A stretch of DNA of 64,000 nt from the NCBI RefSeq assembly GCF_003885045.1, contig NZ_RHJS01000002.1, positions 5,449,302 through 5,513,301 on the forward strand, in the 5' to 3' direction. Positions 1-7,248 of the stretch are shown one piece after another. The position numbers and the translations under genes are program-made. Source of the stretch: Schaedlerella arabinosiphila. Lineage in GTDB: Bacteria; Bacillota; Clostridia; Lachnospirales; Lachnospiraceae. The notes under the pieces were generated by a model. The model saw nothing but the letters and a program-made list of their open reading frames with translations, was not told the DNA's origin and did not search any database. Every line of letters starts with the position of its first letter. The stretch's first letter is position 1.

Positions 1-1
1 A

Positions 2-1012
2 GACGGCATTGTGACCGGGCTGTGCGGCGGTTCTCAGTTCTGGGTTCCGGGCGGGGAAAAGGTTCTGCCGAAAAGCACCTGTCCTCTGATCAAGGCATCT
101 GTAGGCGCGCGCCTGGAACGAACCTGCCCATTTTTCAGGATTGCGGATATGTATGTAGGGGAGACCACCTGCGACGGCAAGAAAAAAGCCTGGGAAATTC
201 TGGGCCAGGACGTTCCCATGCACATCATGGACATGCCCCAGATGAAGCGGCCCCAGGATGTGAAGAAATGGGAAGACGAGATCAAAGCATTTGCCCATGT
301 TGTCGAAGAATTTACCGGAAATCAGATCACCCCGGAGAAGCTGGGCGATGCGATCCATATTATCAATGAAAAGAGGAAAGCACTGGCTCGTCTGTACGAG
401 GCGAGAAAGGCAAAGAATATCCCCATCAGCGGAAGAGATGCGCTTCTGGTGATGCAGATCGCGTTTTTCGACGATCCGGTGCGCTGCGCGCAGATGACAA
501 ACAAGCTGGCGGACGAGCTGGAGCAGCGGATTGCCGACGGCGTGTCCGTATTCCCCGCAGGGACGAAGCGTATCTTGCTCTCCGGAACCCCGATGGCGAT
601 TCCCAACTGGAAGCTGCATCAGATCATCGAGACCAGCGGCGCCGCGGTGGTATGCGAGGAGAACTGCACCGGCACGCGCTATTTCGAAAATCTGGTGGAC
701 GAGACAAAGAACACTCTGGAAGAGCAGTACGCGGCCATTGCCCAGCGGTATATGGGAGTGAACTGCGCCTGCTTTACGCCCAATACCGGACGGGTGGACG
801 ATATTCTCCGCCTGGCAAAGGAGTACGATGTGGACGGCGTCATTGACGTGAACTTAAAGTTCTGCTGTCTGTACGATACGGAAGGCTATACGGTGGAAAA
901 GGCATTGAAGGATGCAGGCATCCCGGTTCTGGGGCTTGAGACGGATTATACGGATGCAGACGCGGAACAACTCCGCACCAGGATTCAGGCGTTTGTGGAG
1001 ATGCTGGGATAA
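2..1012 (+). CDS. Double-cubane-cluster anaerobic reductase / 2-hydroxyacyl-CoA dehydratase family subunit (5' partial)
   Basis: The reading frame is already open at base 2, so the N-terminus lies outside the window. The visible part contains VGETTCDGKKK and a Cys-containing LCGG segment, which I associate with the HgdB/YjiM-like family of 2-hydroxyacyl-CoA dehydratase D-component proteins. These carry a [4Fe-4S] or double-cubane cluster and receive electrons from an ATP-driven activase. Cysteines in ENCTGTRYF, NCACF and KFCCLYD are candidate cluster ligands. The DUF3343 gene starts one base after the stop codon, a pairing I recall for the double-cubane-cluster type. Any activase partner would lie upstream of the window. 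The substrate is unknown. Confidence 0.8.
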   Translation, partial: DGIVTGLCGGSQFWVPGGEKVLPKSTCPLIKASVGARLERTCPFFRIADMYVGETTCDGKKKAWEILGQDVPMHIMDMPQMKRPQDVKKWEDEIKAFAHVVEEFTGNQITPEKLGDAIHIINEKRKALARLYEARKAKNIPISGRDALLVMQIAFFDDPVRCAQMTNKLADELEQRIADGVSVFPAGTKRILLSGTPMAIPNWKLHQIIETSGAAVVCEENCTGTRYFENLVDETKNTLEEQYAAIAQRYMGVNCACFTPNTGRVDDILRLAKEYDVDGVIDVNLKFCCLYDTEGYTVEKALKDAGIPVLGLETDYTDADAEQLRTRIQAFVEMLG

Positions 1013-1013
1013 G

Positions 1014-1289
1014 ATGGGAGAGGAAAGCAGAATCAATTATTATATCTTGTTTCAAAATTACACACAGGGAATGCTGCTGCATGAACTATTACGGGAAGAA
1101 CACATTTCTTCCCGTATTTCGCCTGCGCCCCGTTCCATCCAGGGAGAGCTCGGCTGCGGCATGTCCCTGCTGATCCAGCCGGAGGACATCGACCGTGTAC
1201 GGGAATGCATTGAGAAACATCATGCAGAGTATTACGACATCGCAGCCCTCCCCTGCCAGATCAATCCGCGCAGAAATAAATTTTGCTGA
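1014..1289 (+). CDS. DUF3343 family protein (putative Se/S carrier-like)
   Basis: A 91-residue protein beginning MGEESRINYYILF, with a compact alpha/beta pattern and CQIN near the C-terminus. It resembles the DUF3343 family, small proteins sometimes annotated as putative selenium or sulfur carriers, often next to double-cubane-cluster reductases. The ATG at 1014 follows the upstream stop after one base, so translation is probably coupled. The frame stays open further upstream, but that part overlaps the reductase gene and is not convincing. The exact biochemical role is not established. Confidence 0.75.
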   Translation: MGEESRINYYILFQNYTQGMLLHELLREEHISSRISPAPRSIQGELGCGMSLLIQPEDIDRVRECIEKHHAEYYDIAALPCQINPRRNKFC

Positions 1290-1387
1290 ATGAGGAGATT
1301 AAAAAAATAAGAGCTTGTCTGCGAAAAGGTTCTTTGCTATAGTTACATTATAATACCGCGCTGAATAGACAGAAGGAGGGATGCCGA

Positions 1388-2962
1388 ATGGGAAGCTATC
1401 TAAATCCTGGTAATGAAAAGTTTGCACAATGTATCAATTCAGAAATATATGTAGACAAAACCGGTCTGATCCGATATTGCAGCAAGGTGATGGGTTCACT
1501 TCAAAAATACATCAGCATGAGCAGGCCGCGCAGATTTGGAAAATCTGTAACCGCGGATATGCTGACGGCATATTACAGCCGGGGATGCGATTCCGCGGAT
1601 CTGTTTGCAGGTCTTGAGATTGCTGGGGACGAGCATTATACAGAAAACTTGAACCGGTATAATGTGCTGTTTTTAAATATGCAGGAGTTCCTGAGCCGCA
1701 CGGATTCCATGGAAAAAATGCTGGAACTGCTGAAAAAACGGGTGATCCGGGATATGATGAATGAATATCCGCAGGTAGATTATTTTGACCCGCAGGATTT
1801 GATCGGATGTATGCAGGACCTATATGATGAAACGAAAAGCCCTTTCGTCATCATCATCGACGAGTGGGACTGCATTTTCCGTGAGTACAGGCAGGAGGGG
1901 GAGGCCCAGAAGCTGTACCTGGATTTCCTGCGGGATATGCTCAAGGACAAGGGATACATTGCGCTGTGCTATATGACCGGGATTCTTCCGATTAAGAAAT
2001 ACGGAACCCACAGCGCCCTGAATATGTTTGACGAATTTTCCATGGTTTTTCAGGGGGCGCTGGCAGAGTATGCGGGTTTCACAGAAGCCGAGGTCAGGGA
2101 GCTGTGCCTGCGGTATGGCATGGATTTTGAGGAAACGAAAAAATGGTATGACGGATATTGCCTGGAAGGCGCAGGCTCTGTCTATAACCCTCGTTCCGTA
2201 GTCAGTGCAATGCGCTTTGGAAAATTTCAGTTTTACTGGAATCAAACAGAGACGTTCGAAGCCCTTCGCTCCTATATCGACATGAATTTTGAAGGGCTGA
2301 AGGATGCGGTTCTCCAGATGATGGACGGGAAAAACGGAGTTCCGGTGGATATCCGCAGCTTTACCAACGACATGGTGACGTTTCATTCCAGAGATGATGT
2401 GCTGACCCTGCTCGTGCATCTGGGATACCTGGGATACCGAAGTGACAGGGGCGAGGTCTTTATTCCGAATGAAGAAATTTTAAATGAATATACTACGTCC
2501 ATCAGCAATTCTGATTGGGGAGAGGTATCGAAGGCGCTCAAAAATTCAAGGATTGCCCTGGATGCGGTCTGGAATCAGGATGAGGCCCTGGTGGCAAAGG
2601 CGGTGGAAGAAGCCCATTTCGAATCTTCCTATCTGCAGTATAACGACGAGAATGCGCTTAGCTATACCATTTCACTGGCATTTTATGTGGCACGCAACTA
2701 TTATACGGTCATCAAGGAGCTTCCGGCTGGAAAAGGAAGGGCGGATATTGTGTATATCCCAAGAAAACAACACGGAGATAAGCCGGCGCTGCTGGTGGAA
2801 TTAAAGTGGAATAGAACCGCAGAAAGCGCCATCGTGCAGATTAAGGATAAATGTTATCCGAGGGCTTTGGAAGATTATAAAGGAAGCCTGCTTCTGGTAG
2901 GGCTTTGCTATGATGAAAAAACCAAGGAGCATACCTGCCGGATTGAATCATATACCTTGTAG
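1388..2962 (+). CDS. AAA-ATPase-like protein with C-terminal PD-(D/E)XK nuclease-like domain (DUF1703)
   Basis: A 524-residue protein. The N-terminal half matches the AAA-ATPase-like family: YVDKTGLI near residue 21, a P-loop-like RPRRFGKSV at about 46-54 and a Walker B IIIDEWD at about 155-161. The C-terminal part has GRADIV followed by LLVELKW (about residues 440-475), the acidic and E-x-K signature of the PD-(D/E)XK nuclease fold in DUF1703. GGAGGG precedes the ATG. This family is abundant and multi-copy in Clostridia and Bacteroidetes; its function is unclear, with mobile-element or conflict roles suggested. It ends 17 bases before the response regulator gene but is probably unrelated to it. 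Confidence 0.85.
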   Translation: MGSYLNPGNEKFAQCINSEIYVDKTGLIRYCSKVMGSLQKYISMSRPRRFGKSVTADMLTAYYSRGCDSADLFAGLEIAGDEHYTENLNRYNVLFLNMQEFLSRTDSMEKMLELLKKRVIRDMMNEYPQVDYFDPQDLIGCMQDLYDETKSPFVIIIDEWDCIFREYRQEGEAQKLYLDFLRDMLKDKGYIALCYMTGILPIKKYGTHSALNMFDEFSMVFQGALAEYAGFTEAEVRELCLRYGMDFEETKKWYDGYCLEGAGSVYNPRSVVSAMRFGKFQFYWNQTETFEALRSYIDMNFEGLKDAVLQMMDGKNGVPVDIRSFTNDMVTFHSRDDVLTLLVHLGYLGYRSDRGEVFIPNEEILNEYTTSISNSDWGEVSKALKNSRIALDAVWNQDEALVAKAVEEAHFESSYLQYNDENALSYTISLAFYVARNYYTVIKELPAGKGRADIVYIPRKQHGDKPALLVELKWNRTAESAIVQIKDKCYPRALEDYKGSLLLVGLCYDEKTKEHTCRIESYTL

Positions 2963-2979
2963 AAGAATCGAGAAGCACA

Positions 2980-3675
2980 ATGGCAAAAATTTTATTATTA
3001 GAGGACGACACAAGCCTGAATCGCGGCATCAGCCTGAAGCTGGAAAAGGAAGGCTACGAGGTGCTGAGCGCCGCCGGAGTTTCCCGGGCGGAGGAGATGT
3101 TTCGGGAAAATGAAGTCGCCCTGATCATCAGCGACATTACCATGGAGGATGGCGACGGGCTGGAATTTTGCCGGAACATCCGCAGAACCAGCGACGTCCA
3201 TCTGATTTTCCTGACCGCTCTCGACCAGGAAGTGGATATTGTAAACGGCTACGACGCCGGAGCCGACGACTACATCACCAAACCGTTCAGCCTGATGGTT
3301 CTGATCTCAAAGGTGAACGCGCTGATGCGCAGGATCGGGCAGGATCAGGAGGAACACGGGCAGATACTGGTTTCCGGGAGCATCCGGGTACAGTGCCGGG
3401 AGATGCGGGTATACAAAGAGGAGACGGAAATTCTTCTGAGCAAAAAGGAAATGCAGCTCCTGTTGCATTTTCTGGAATATCCGAAGCAGATCATTTCAAA
3501 AGAGCAGATTCTGGAGGCCGTATGGGATATGGACGGACAGTTTGTGGATGACAACACGGTTCCGGTCACGATCAGCCGCCTGAAAAAGAAGATCGCCGGG
3601 GAGGAAGATTACGAGTATATCAAAAATGTCAGGGGGCTGGGATATCTATGGACGGCAGAGGTGGCGAAAAAATGA
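2980..3675 (+). CDS. OmpR/PhoB-family response regulator, Bce-type module 1
   Basis: A 231-residue regulator. The receiver domain has the acidic pair at residues 9-10, the phospho-acceptor Asp52 in ISDITMED and the conserved Lys101 in ITKPFS. A winged-helix DNA-binding domain follows, ending VRGLGYLWTAEV. The layout of regulator, short-sensor kinase, ATPase and large FtsX permease matches BceRS-BceAB modules, which sense and remove cell-wall-active peptide antibiotics. The stop overlaps an ATGATCAAA start as ATGA, where the kinase gene originally began. The kinase now lies 1.7 kb downstream behind an AbiE insert, and the last ~75 bases of this gene are duplicated there. Confidence 0.9.
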   Translation: MAKILLLEDDTSLNRGISLKLEKEGYEVLSAAGVSRAEEMFRENEVALIISDITMEDGDGLEFCRNIRRTSDVHLIFLTALDQEVDIVNGYDAGADDYITKPFSLMVLISKVNALMRRIGQDQEEHGQILVSGSIRVQCREMRVYKEETEILLSKKEMQLLLHFLEYPKQIISKEQILEAVWDMDGQFVDDNTVPVTISRLKKKIAGEEDYEYIKNVRGLGYLWTAEVAKK

Positions 3676-3682
3676 TCAAAAT
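3604..3682 (+). repeat. Direct repeat, copy 1 (3' end of response regulator gene and start of kinase gene)
   Basis: This segment, from GAAGATT in the regulator 3' end through GATCAAAA of the former kinase start, recurs at 5342-5426. The central and right part (from ATCAAAAATG to ATCAAAA) is identical except for one base (gtggcg against gtgtcg). The second copy also carries a 7-base insertion after GAGTATA and one further substitution. The two copies bracket the AbiE genes. Confidence 0.9.
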
Positions 3683-3793
3683 TTGTATTTTTTTGAATCA
3701 GGGCATACTGATGTCAAAAAAGTGTTTACATTCATTCGTTAAATAAGTATAATATAAAGAAAGAATGTAACATGATGTAAAGAGGCGGTGTCT

Positions 3794-4390
3794 ATGGATG
3801 AAATTTATAATAAGATTGAGTCAATAGCTGCTGAAAGCAACGGCTTTGTAAAGACTTCGCAGATTGAAGCTGCTGGAATCAACCGCGGTGTCATAAAAAA
3901 ATATGTTGACAGCGGCTTACTGGAACGGATCCGAAAGGGCATTTTTGTTCCGGCAGATGCTGACATTGATGAATTTGCATTGCTTCAGGTTCAGTGTTCC
4001 AGCCTTGTTTTTTCATATGGTACGGCTCTTTATGTTTGGGGATTGACGGACATTATTCCGCATAGATTCGATATCTCAGTTCCACAGGGAGAAAATATTT
4101 CAAGATTGCTTCGAGATAATCAAAAAATAAAGGCTCATTATGTTATGAAGGGCCTTTATGATTTCGGTATTACGGAAACACAGTCTCCGCAGGGAGCGGT
4201 CATCCGTCTGTATGACAAAGAGCGCTGCATTTGCGATCTGATCAAAGACAGAAATCAAATAGAAAAGCAGCTATACGTCCAGGCAATCAAGGATTATTTC
4301 AAAGGCCGGCCGGATATTCGTAAATTGCTGAAATATGGGAAAGTTTTCGGAATTGAAGAAAAAATAAGGATTTACACAGAGGTATTGTAA
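3794..4390 (+). CDS. abiEi: AbiEi-family antitoxin of a type IV toxin-antitoxin system
   Basis: About 198 residues. The N-terminal winged-helix region (residues 1-60) contains TSQIEAAGINRGVIKKYVDSGLLERIRKGIF, the degenerate HTH of AbiEi antitoxins. The central part (FSYGTALYVWGLTD) matches the AbiEi antitoxin fold. I chose the ATG at 3794 because GAGG lies 8 bases upstream; a GTG at 3788 sits too close to it. It shares one base with the toxin gene (TAATG). AbiEi proteins repress their own promoter through inverted repeats; the AT-rich 3700-3780 stretch is the likely regulatory region. Its insertion between a regulator and its kinase is unusual. Confidence 0.85.
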   Translation: MDEIYNKIESIAAESNGFVKTSQIEAAGINRGVIKKYVDSGLLERIRKGIFVPADADIDEFALLQVQCSSLVFSYGTALYVWGLTDIIPHRFDISVPQGENISRLLRDNQKIKAHYVMKGLYDFGITETQSPQGAVIRLYDKERCICDLIKDRNQIEKQLYVQAIKDYFKGRPDIRKLLKYGKVFGIEEKIRIYTEVL

Positions 4391-5235
4391 TGAAAACACC
4401 AGAACAGCTAAAGGGAGCAATCCGAAATTTTGCATCAAAGAATCATCTGAGGGCTTTGGATGTTCAGCATATGTTAATGTTTGAACGTATTTTAGAGAGG
4501 CTTGCCGTATCGCCCTATGCACAGAATTTTATACTGAAAGGCGGCCTGCTGATATCCTCAATGATTGGGATTGGAGCCAGAACCACAATGGATATGGATA
4601 CAACCGTAAGCGGGATACAGTTGGAGGAAGATGAAATTGTCAAAATCTTCAAGGAGATTCTGGCGATTGATATAGGCGATGGAATAATTTTTGAATATCA
4701 GCGTATAGAGCCAATCCGTGAAGAGGATGCCTATAATAATTTCCGTATCCATATAGCCGCAAAATATGGGAAGATCAACAGCCCTATGAAGGTGGATGTT
4801 ACGACTGGAGATAAAATTACGCCGGCGGCTGTTCAATACAATTATCCTTTTATATTTGAGGATAAAACAGTTCCGATTATGGCCTATACCGTCGAAACAG
4901 TGCTGGCTGAGAAGTATGAAACCATTATTCGCAGGAATATAGGAAATACGAGAGCCAGGGATTTTTATGATTTGCATATTCTCTATCGAGAACATAAGGA
5001 CAAAGTCGGGACGGATATCTTAAAAATCGCAATCGAGCATACCGCGGTCAAACGAGGCTCCATGGATATGCTGAAAGATTGGAAGGATATCATGCGGGAT
5101 ATGCGTGAGGAAACTGCGCTTTACAGGCTGTGGCGGAACTATGCGGCGGAGAACAGTTATGCAGAAGGACTGGAATTCCATGTGCTCTTGGATACGGTTG
5201 AGGAAATTGCTGAACGGATTGATATAGAAGCGTGA
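4390..5235 (+). CDS. abiEii: AbiEii-family nucleotidyltransferase toxin
   Basis: A 281-residue protein with the nucleotidyltransferase (DUF1814/AbiEii) signature: FILKGGLLIS at residues 48-57 and TTMDMDTTV at 66-74, giving the metal-binding DxD pair. Further conserved parts are VDVTTGD and AEKYETIIRRN...RDFYDLH, the usual AbiEii second half. AbiEii toxins are thought to transfer nucleotides to RNA or other targets and to act in abortive phage infection. The start overlaps the antitoxin stop by one base. A hairpin follows at 5262-5304. Confidence 0.88.
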   Translation: MKTPEQLKGAIRNFASKNHLRALDVQHMLMFERILERLAVSPYAQNFILKGGLLISSMIGIGARTTMDMDTTVSGIQLEEDEIVKIFKEILAIDIGDGIIFEYQRIEPIREEDAYNNFRIHIAAKYGKINSPMKVDVTTGDKITPAAVQYNYPFIFEDKTVPIMAYTVETVLAEKYETIIRRNIGNTRARDFYDLHILYREHKDKVGTDILKIAIEHTAVKRGSMDMLKDWKDIMRDMREETALYRLWRNYAAENSYAEGLEFHVLLDTVEEIAERIDIEA

Positions 5236-5261
5236 GATGCTGTCAGCCGTTATTTTTATAA

Positions 5262-5304
5262 TAAGCCTGCCTGTACTGGTTGAGTAACAAGGCAGGTTTA
5301 TTTT
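5262..5304 (+). terminator. Probable terminator after AbiE operon
   Basis: CCTGCCT (5266-5272) pairs with AGGCAGG (5290-5296), with A/T pairs extending the stem and TTTATTTTCTT after it. The position just after the toxin stop fits an intrinsic terminator that would insulate the downstream kinase gene. Confidence 0.6.
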
Positions 5305-5341
5305 CTTAATATATTCATATTATGAGTTACTGCCTGAGAAA

Positions 5342-5426
5342 GAAGATTATGAGTATACAGTATATCAAAAATGTCAGGGGGCTGGGATATCTATGGACGG
5401 CAGAGGTGTCGAAAAAATGATCAAAA
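5342..5426 (+). repeat. Direct repeat, copy 2 (supplies the kinase start region)
   Basis: Second copy of the 3604-3682 segment, with a 7-base insertion (CAGTATA region) and two substitutions. It carries the ATG (5417) used by the histidine kinase but frameshifts the regulator coding part, so it does not encode a useful regulator fragment. Confidence 0.9.
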
Positions 5427-6484
5427 CCCAGGAGCGCGGCTACATTTGGCTGGAACAGGAGCTGCGGAAATATCTGGGAATCAGCACTGCAGGAATTGCA
5501 GTCTTTTTCTTGTTTCTGCTGCCTGCCGGTCTGCCGCTTCCGTACTATGCCGCGCTTTTCGCCGTAGCAATCCTGGCAAACGGAATCTGGTGCTATCTGA
5601 CATACCGCCGGAAATACCGGGATTACCTGGAAATCTCGGACTGTCTGGAAGCGCTGGAAACGGGCAGTTACAGGCAGAAGCCGGAGGCGGACGCCCTGAA
5701 AACCGGAATCCGGTCCCAAATGCAGGAGCAGATGGAGCGGGTCGGACGTGCGGCAGAGGTATACAAAAAACAACTGGAGGAGGAGAAGGAAAATACAAAG
5801 GCAATGATCACAGACATTTCCCACCAGTTGAAAACTCCGGTAGCGGCGTTGGGACTGAGCCTGGAGCTGTTAGGAGACGCACAGGTAACGGAGGCGGAAA
5901 AACAGGAATTTCTGGAACGGGGAAAACGGGAGGTGGAAAAGCTGAACCACCTTATGGGTACGCTGGTGAACCTGTCCCGCTTAGAAGCAGACATGATCCG
6001 CTTAGAGCCCAGGAAAGCCGGTCTCAAGGCAACCCTGGTACGGGCGGTGAACGGCGTTTACCTTAAGGCGGAGGAAAAAAAGATTGAGATAGAAATGAAA
6101 GAATTTTCCGATATGGAGATCGTACATGACCCCCGGTGGACGGCAGAAGCGATCTCCAATGTTCTGGACAATTCGGTAAAATATTCTCCCGGCGGGAGCA
6201 CGATTTCGATTCGCGTGGAGCCCATGGTTTCCTATATATTTATTGAGGTGGAGGATGAAGGGATCGGGATTGAAAAATCCGAATACCAGAACATTTTCAA
6301 ACGATTTTACAGGGGAAAAAGGCCGGAGGTGGAAGGCCAGGAAGGGGCAGGCGTGGGACTCTACCTGGTGCGGAAAATCTTCGAGGAACAGGGCGGAAAT
6401 GTGTGCGCAGTCCCGGCGCACCGGCGGGGCACGGTGATCCGGATGATGCTTCCGAAGAAATACAGCGCAGAATTCGCAGTATAA
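5417..6484 (+). CDS. Sensor histidine kinase, Bce-type module 1
   Basis: A 355-residue kinase with two closely spaced membrane segments (about residues 22-38 and 44-62) and almost no extracellular loop, as in intramembrane-sensing BceS-type kinases. The HisKA box is DISHQLKTP with His136. The C-terminal ATPase domain has NVLDNSVKYSPGG, DEGIGI and GAGVGLYLVRKI. I place the start at ATG 5417, matching the ATGA overlap that survives at the regulator stop 3672-3675. It should phosphorylate the regulator at 2980-3675, from which it is now separated by the AbiE insert. Confidence 0.88.
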   Translation: MIKTQERGYIWLEQELRKYLGISTAGIAVFFLFLLPAGLPLPYYAALFAVAILANGIWCYLTYRRKYRDYLEISDCLEALETGSYRQKPEADALKTGIRSQMQEQMERVGRAAEVYKKQLEEEKENTKAMITDISHQLKTPVAALGLSLELLGDAQVTEAEKQEFLERGKREVEKLNHLMGTLVNLSRLEADMIRLEPRKAGLKATLVRAVNGVYLKAEEKKIEIEMKEFSDMEIVHDPRWTAEAISNVLDNSVKYSPGGSTISIRVEPMVSYIFIEVEDEGIGIEKSEYQNIFKRFYRGKRPEVEGQEGAGVGLYLVRKIFEEQGGNVCAVPAHRRGTVIRMMLPKKYSAEFAV

Positions 6485-6579
6485 CAAAATTGTTATCTTA
6501 TCTGAAAGGCTTTTGTAAGGTTTCCGAAGTATGATACATAGAGAACAGAACAAAGGTATTCAGAAAGGAGCTTTCACAT

Positions 6580-7248
6580 ATGCAGCCCATTTTAGAAACA
6601 ATCGACCTTGTAAAATACTACGGCGACGGCGACAGCCAGATCAAAGCCATCGACCATACGAGCATCACAGTCAGCCACGGTGAATTTGTCGCGGTGGTGG
6701 GACGTTCCGGATCGGGAAAATCCACCCTCCTTCACATGCTGGGCGGACTGGACCGTCCGGACAGCGGGCAGGTGATCATCAGCGGACAGGATCTGTTTTC
6801 CCTGCAGGATGAGCAGCTCGCGGTATTTCGGAGACGGAAGATCGGATTCATTTTCCAGGATTTCAACCTGATCCCGGCGCTGAATGTATGGGAAAATATC
6901 GTGCTCCCCATCGGCCTGGACGGAAAACGGGTGAACAAGGATTATGTGATGGACATCATTCAGAGCATCGGCATGGAAGACCGTTTAAAAGCGCTGCCCA
7001 GCACGCTTTCCGGGGGACAAAAGCAGCGGACGGCCATTGCCAGGGCGCTGGCTTCACGCCCCGCCATCATCCTGGCTGACGAGCCTACGGGCAATCTGGA
7101 TTCCCACACCGAGATGGAGGTGGTCGCCATGCTGAAAAGCTGCGTCGCGAAATACGGGCAGACGCTGGTTATGATCACCCACGACGAGACCATTGCACAG
7201 ATGGCGGACCGCACCCTCATCATTGAGGACGGAAAGGTGGTGGGCTGA
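6580..7248 (+). CDS. ABC transporter ATP-binding protein, Bce-type module 1
   Basis: A 222-residue ATPase of the MacB/LolD/BceA type: Walker A GRSGSGKST (41-49), Q-loop FIFQDFNLIP, signature TLSGGQKQR, Walker B IILADEPTG followed by NLDS, and H-loop MITHDE. AGGAG lies 9 bases before the ATG. The stop is immediately followed by the permease start, so the two are co-translated. It powers the 847-residue permease; the family typically confers resistance to bacitracin-like or lantibiotic peptides. Confidence 0.92.
   Translation: MQPILETIDLVKYYGDGDSQIKAIDHTSITVSHGEFVAVVGRSGSGKSTLLHMLGGLDRPDSGQVIISGQDLFSLQDEQLAVFRRRKIGFIFQDFNLIPALNVWENIVLPIGLDGKRVNKDYVMDIIQSIGMEDRLKALPSTLSGGQKQRTAIARALASRPAIILADEPTGNLDSHTEMEVVAMLKSCVAKYGQTLVMITHDETIAQMADRTLIIEDGKVVG

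Noticed and set aside
3604..5426. Direct repeats as attL/attR of an integrative element
   Set aside because: No integrase or excision gene lies between them and the repeat is a duplicated coding segment rather than a tRNA-like target.
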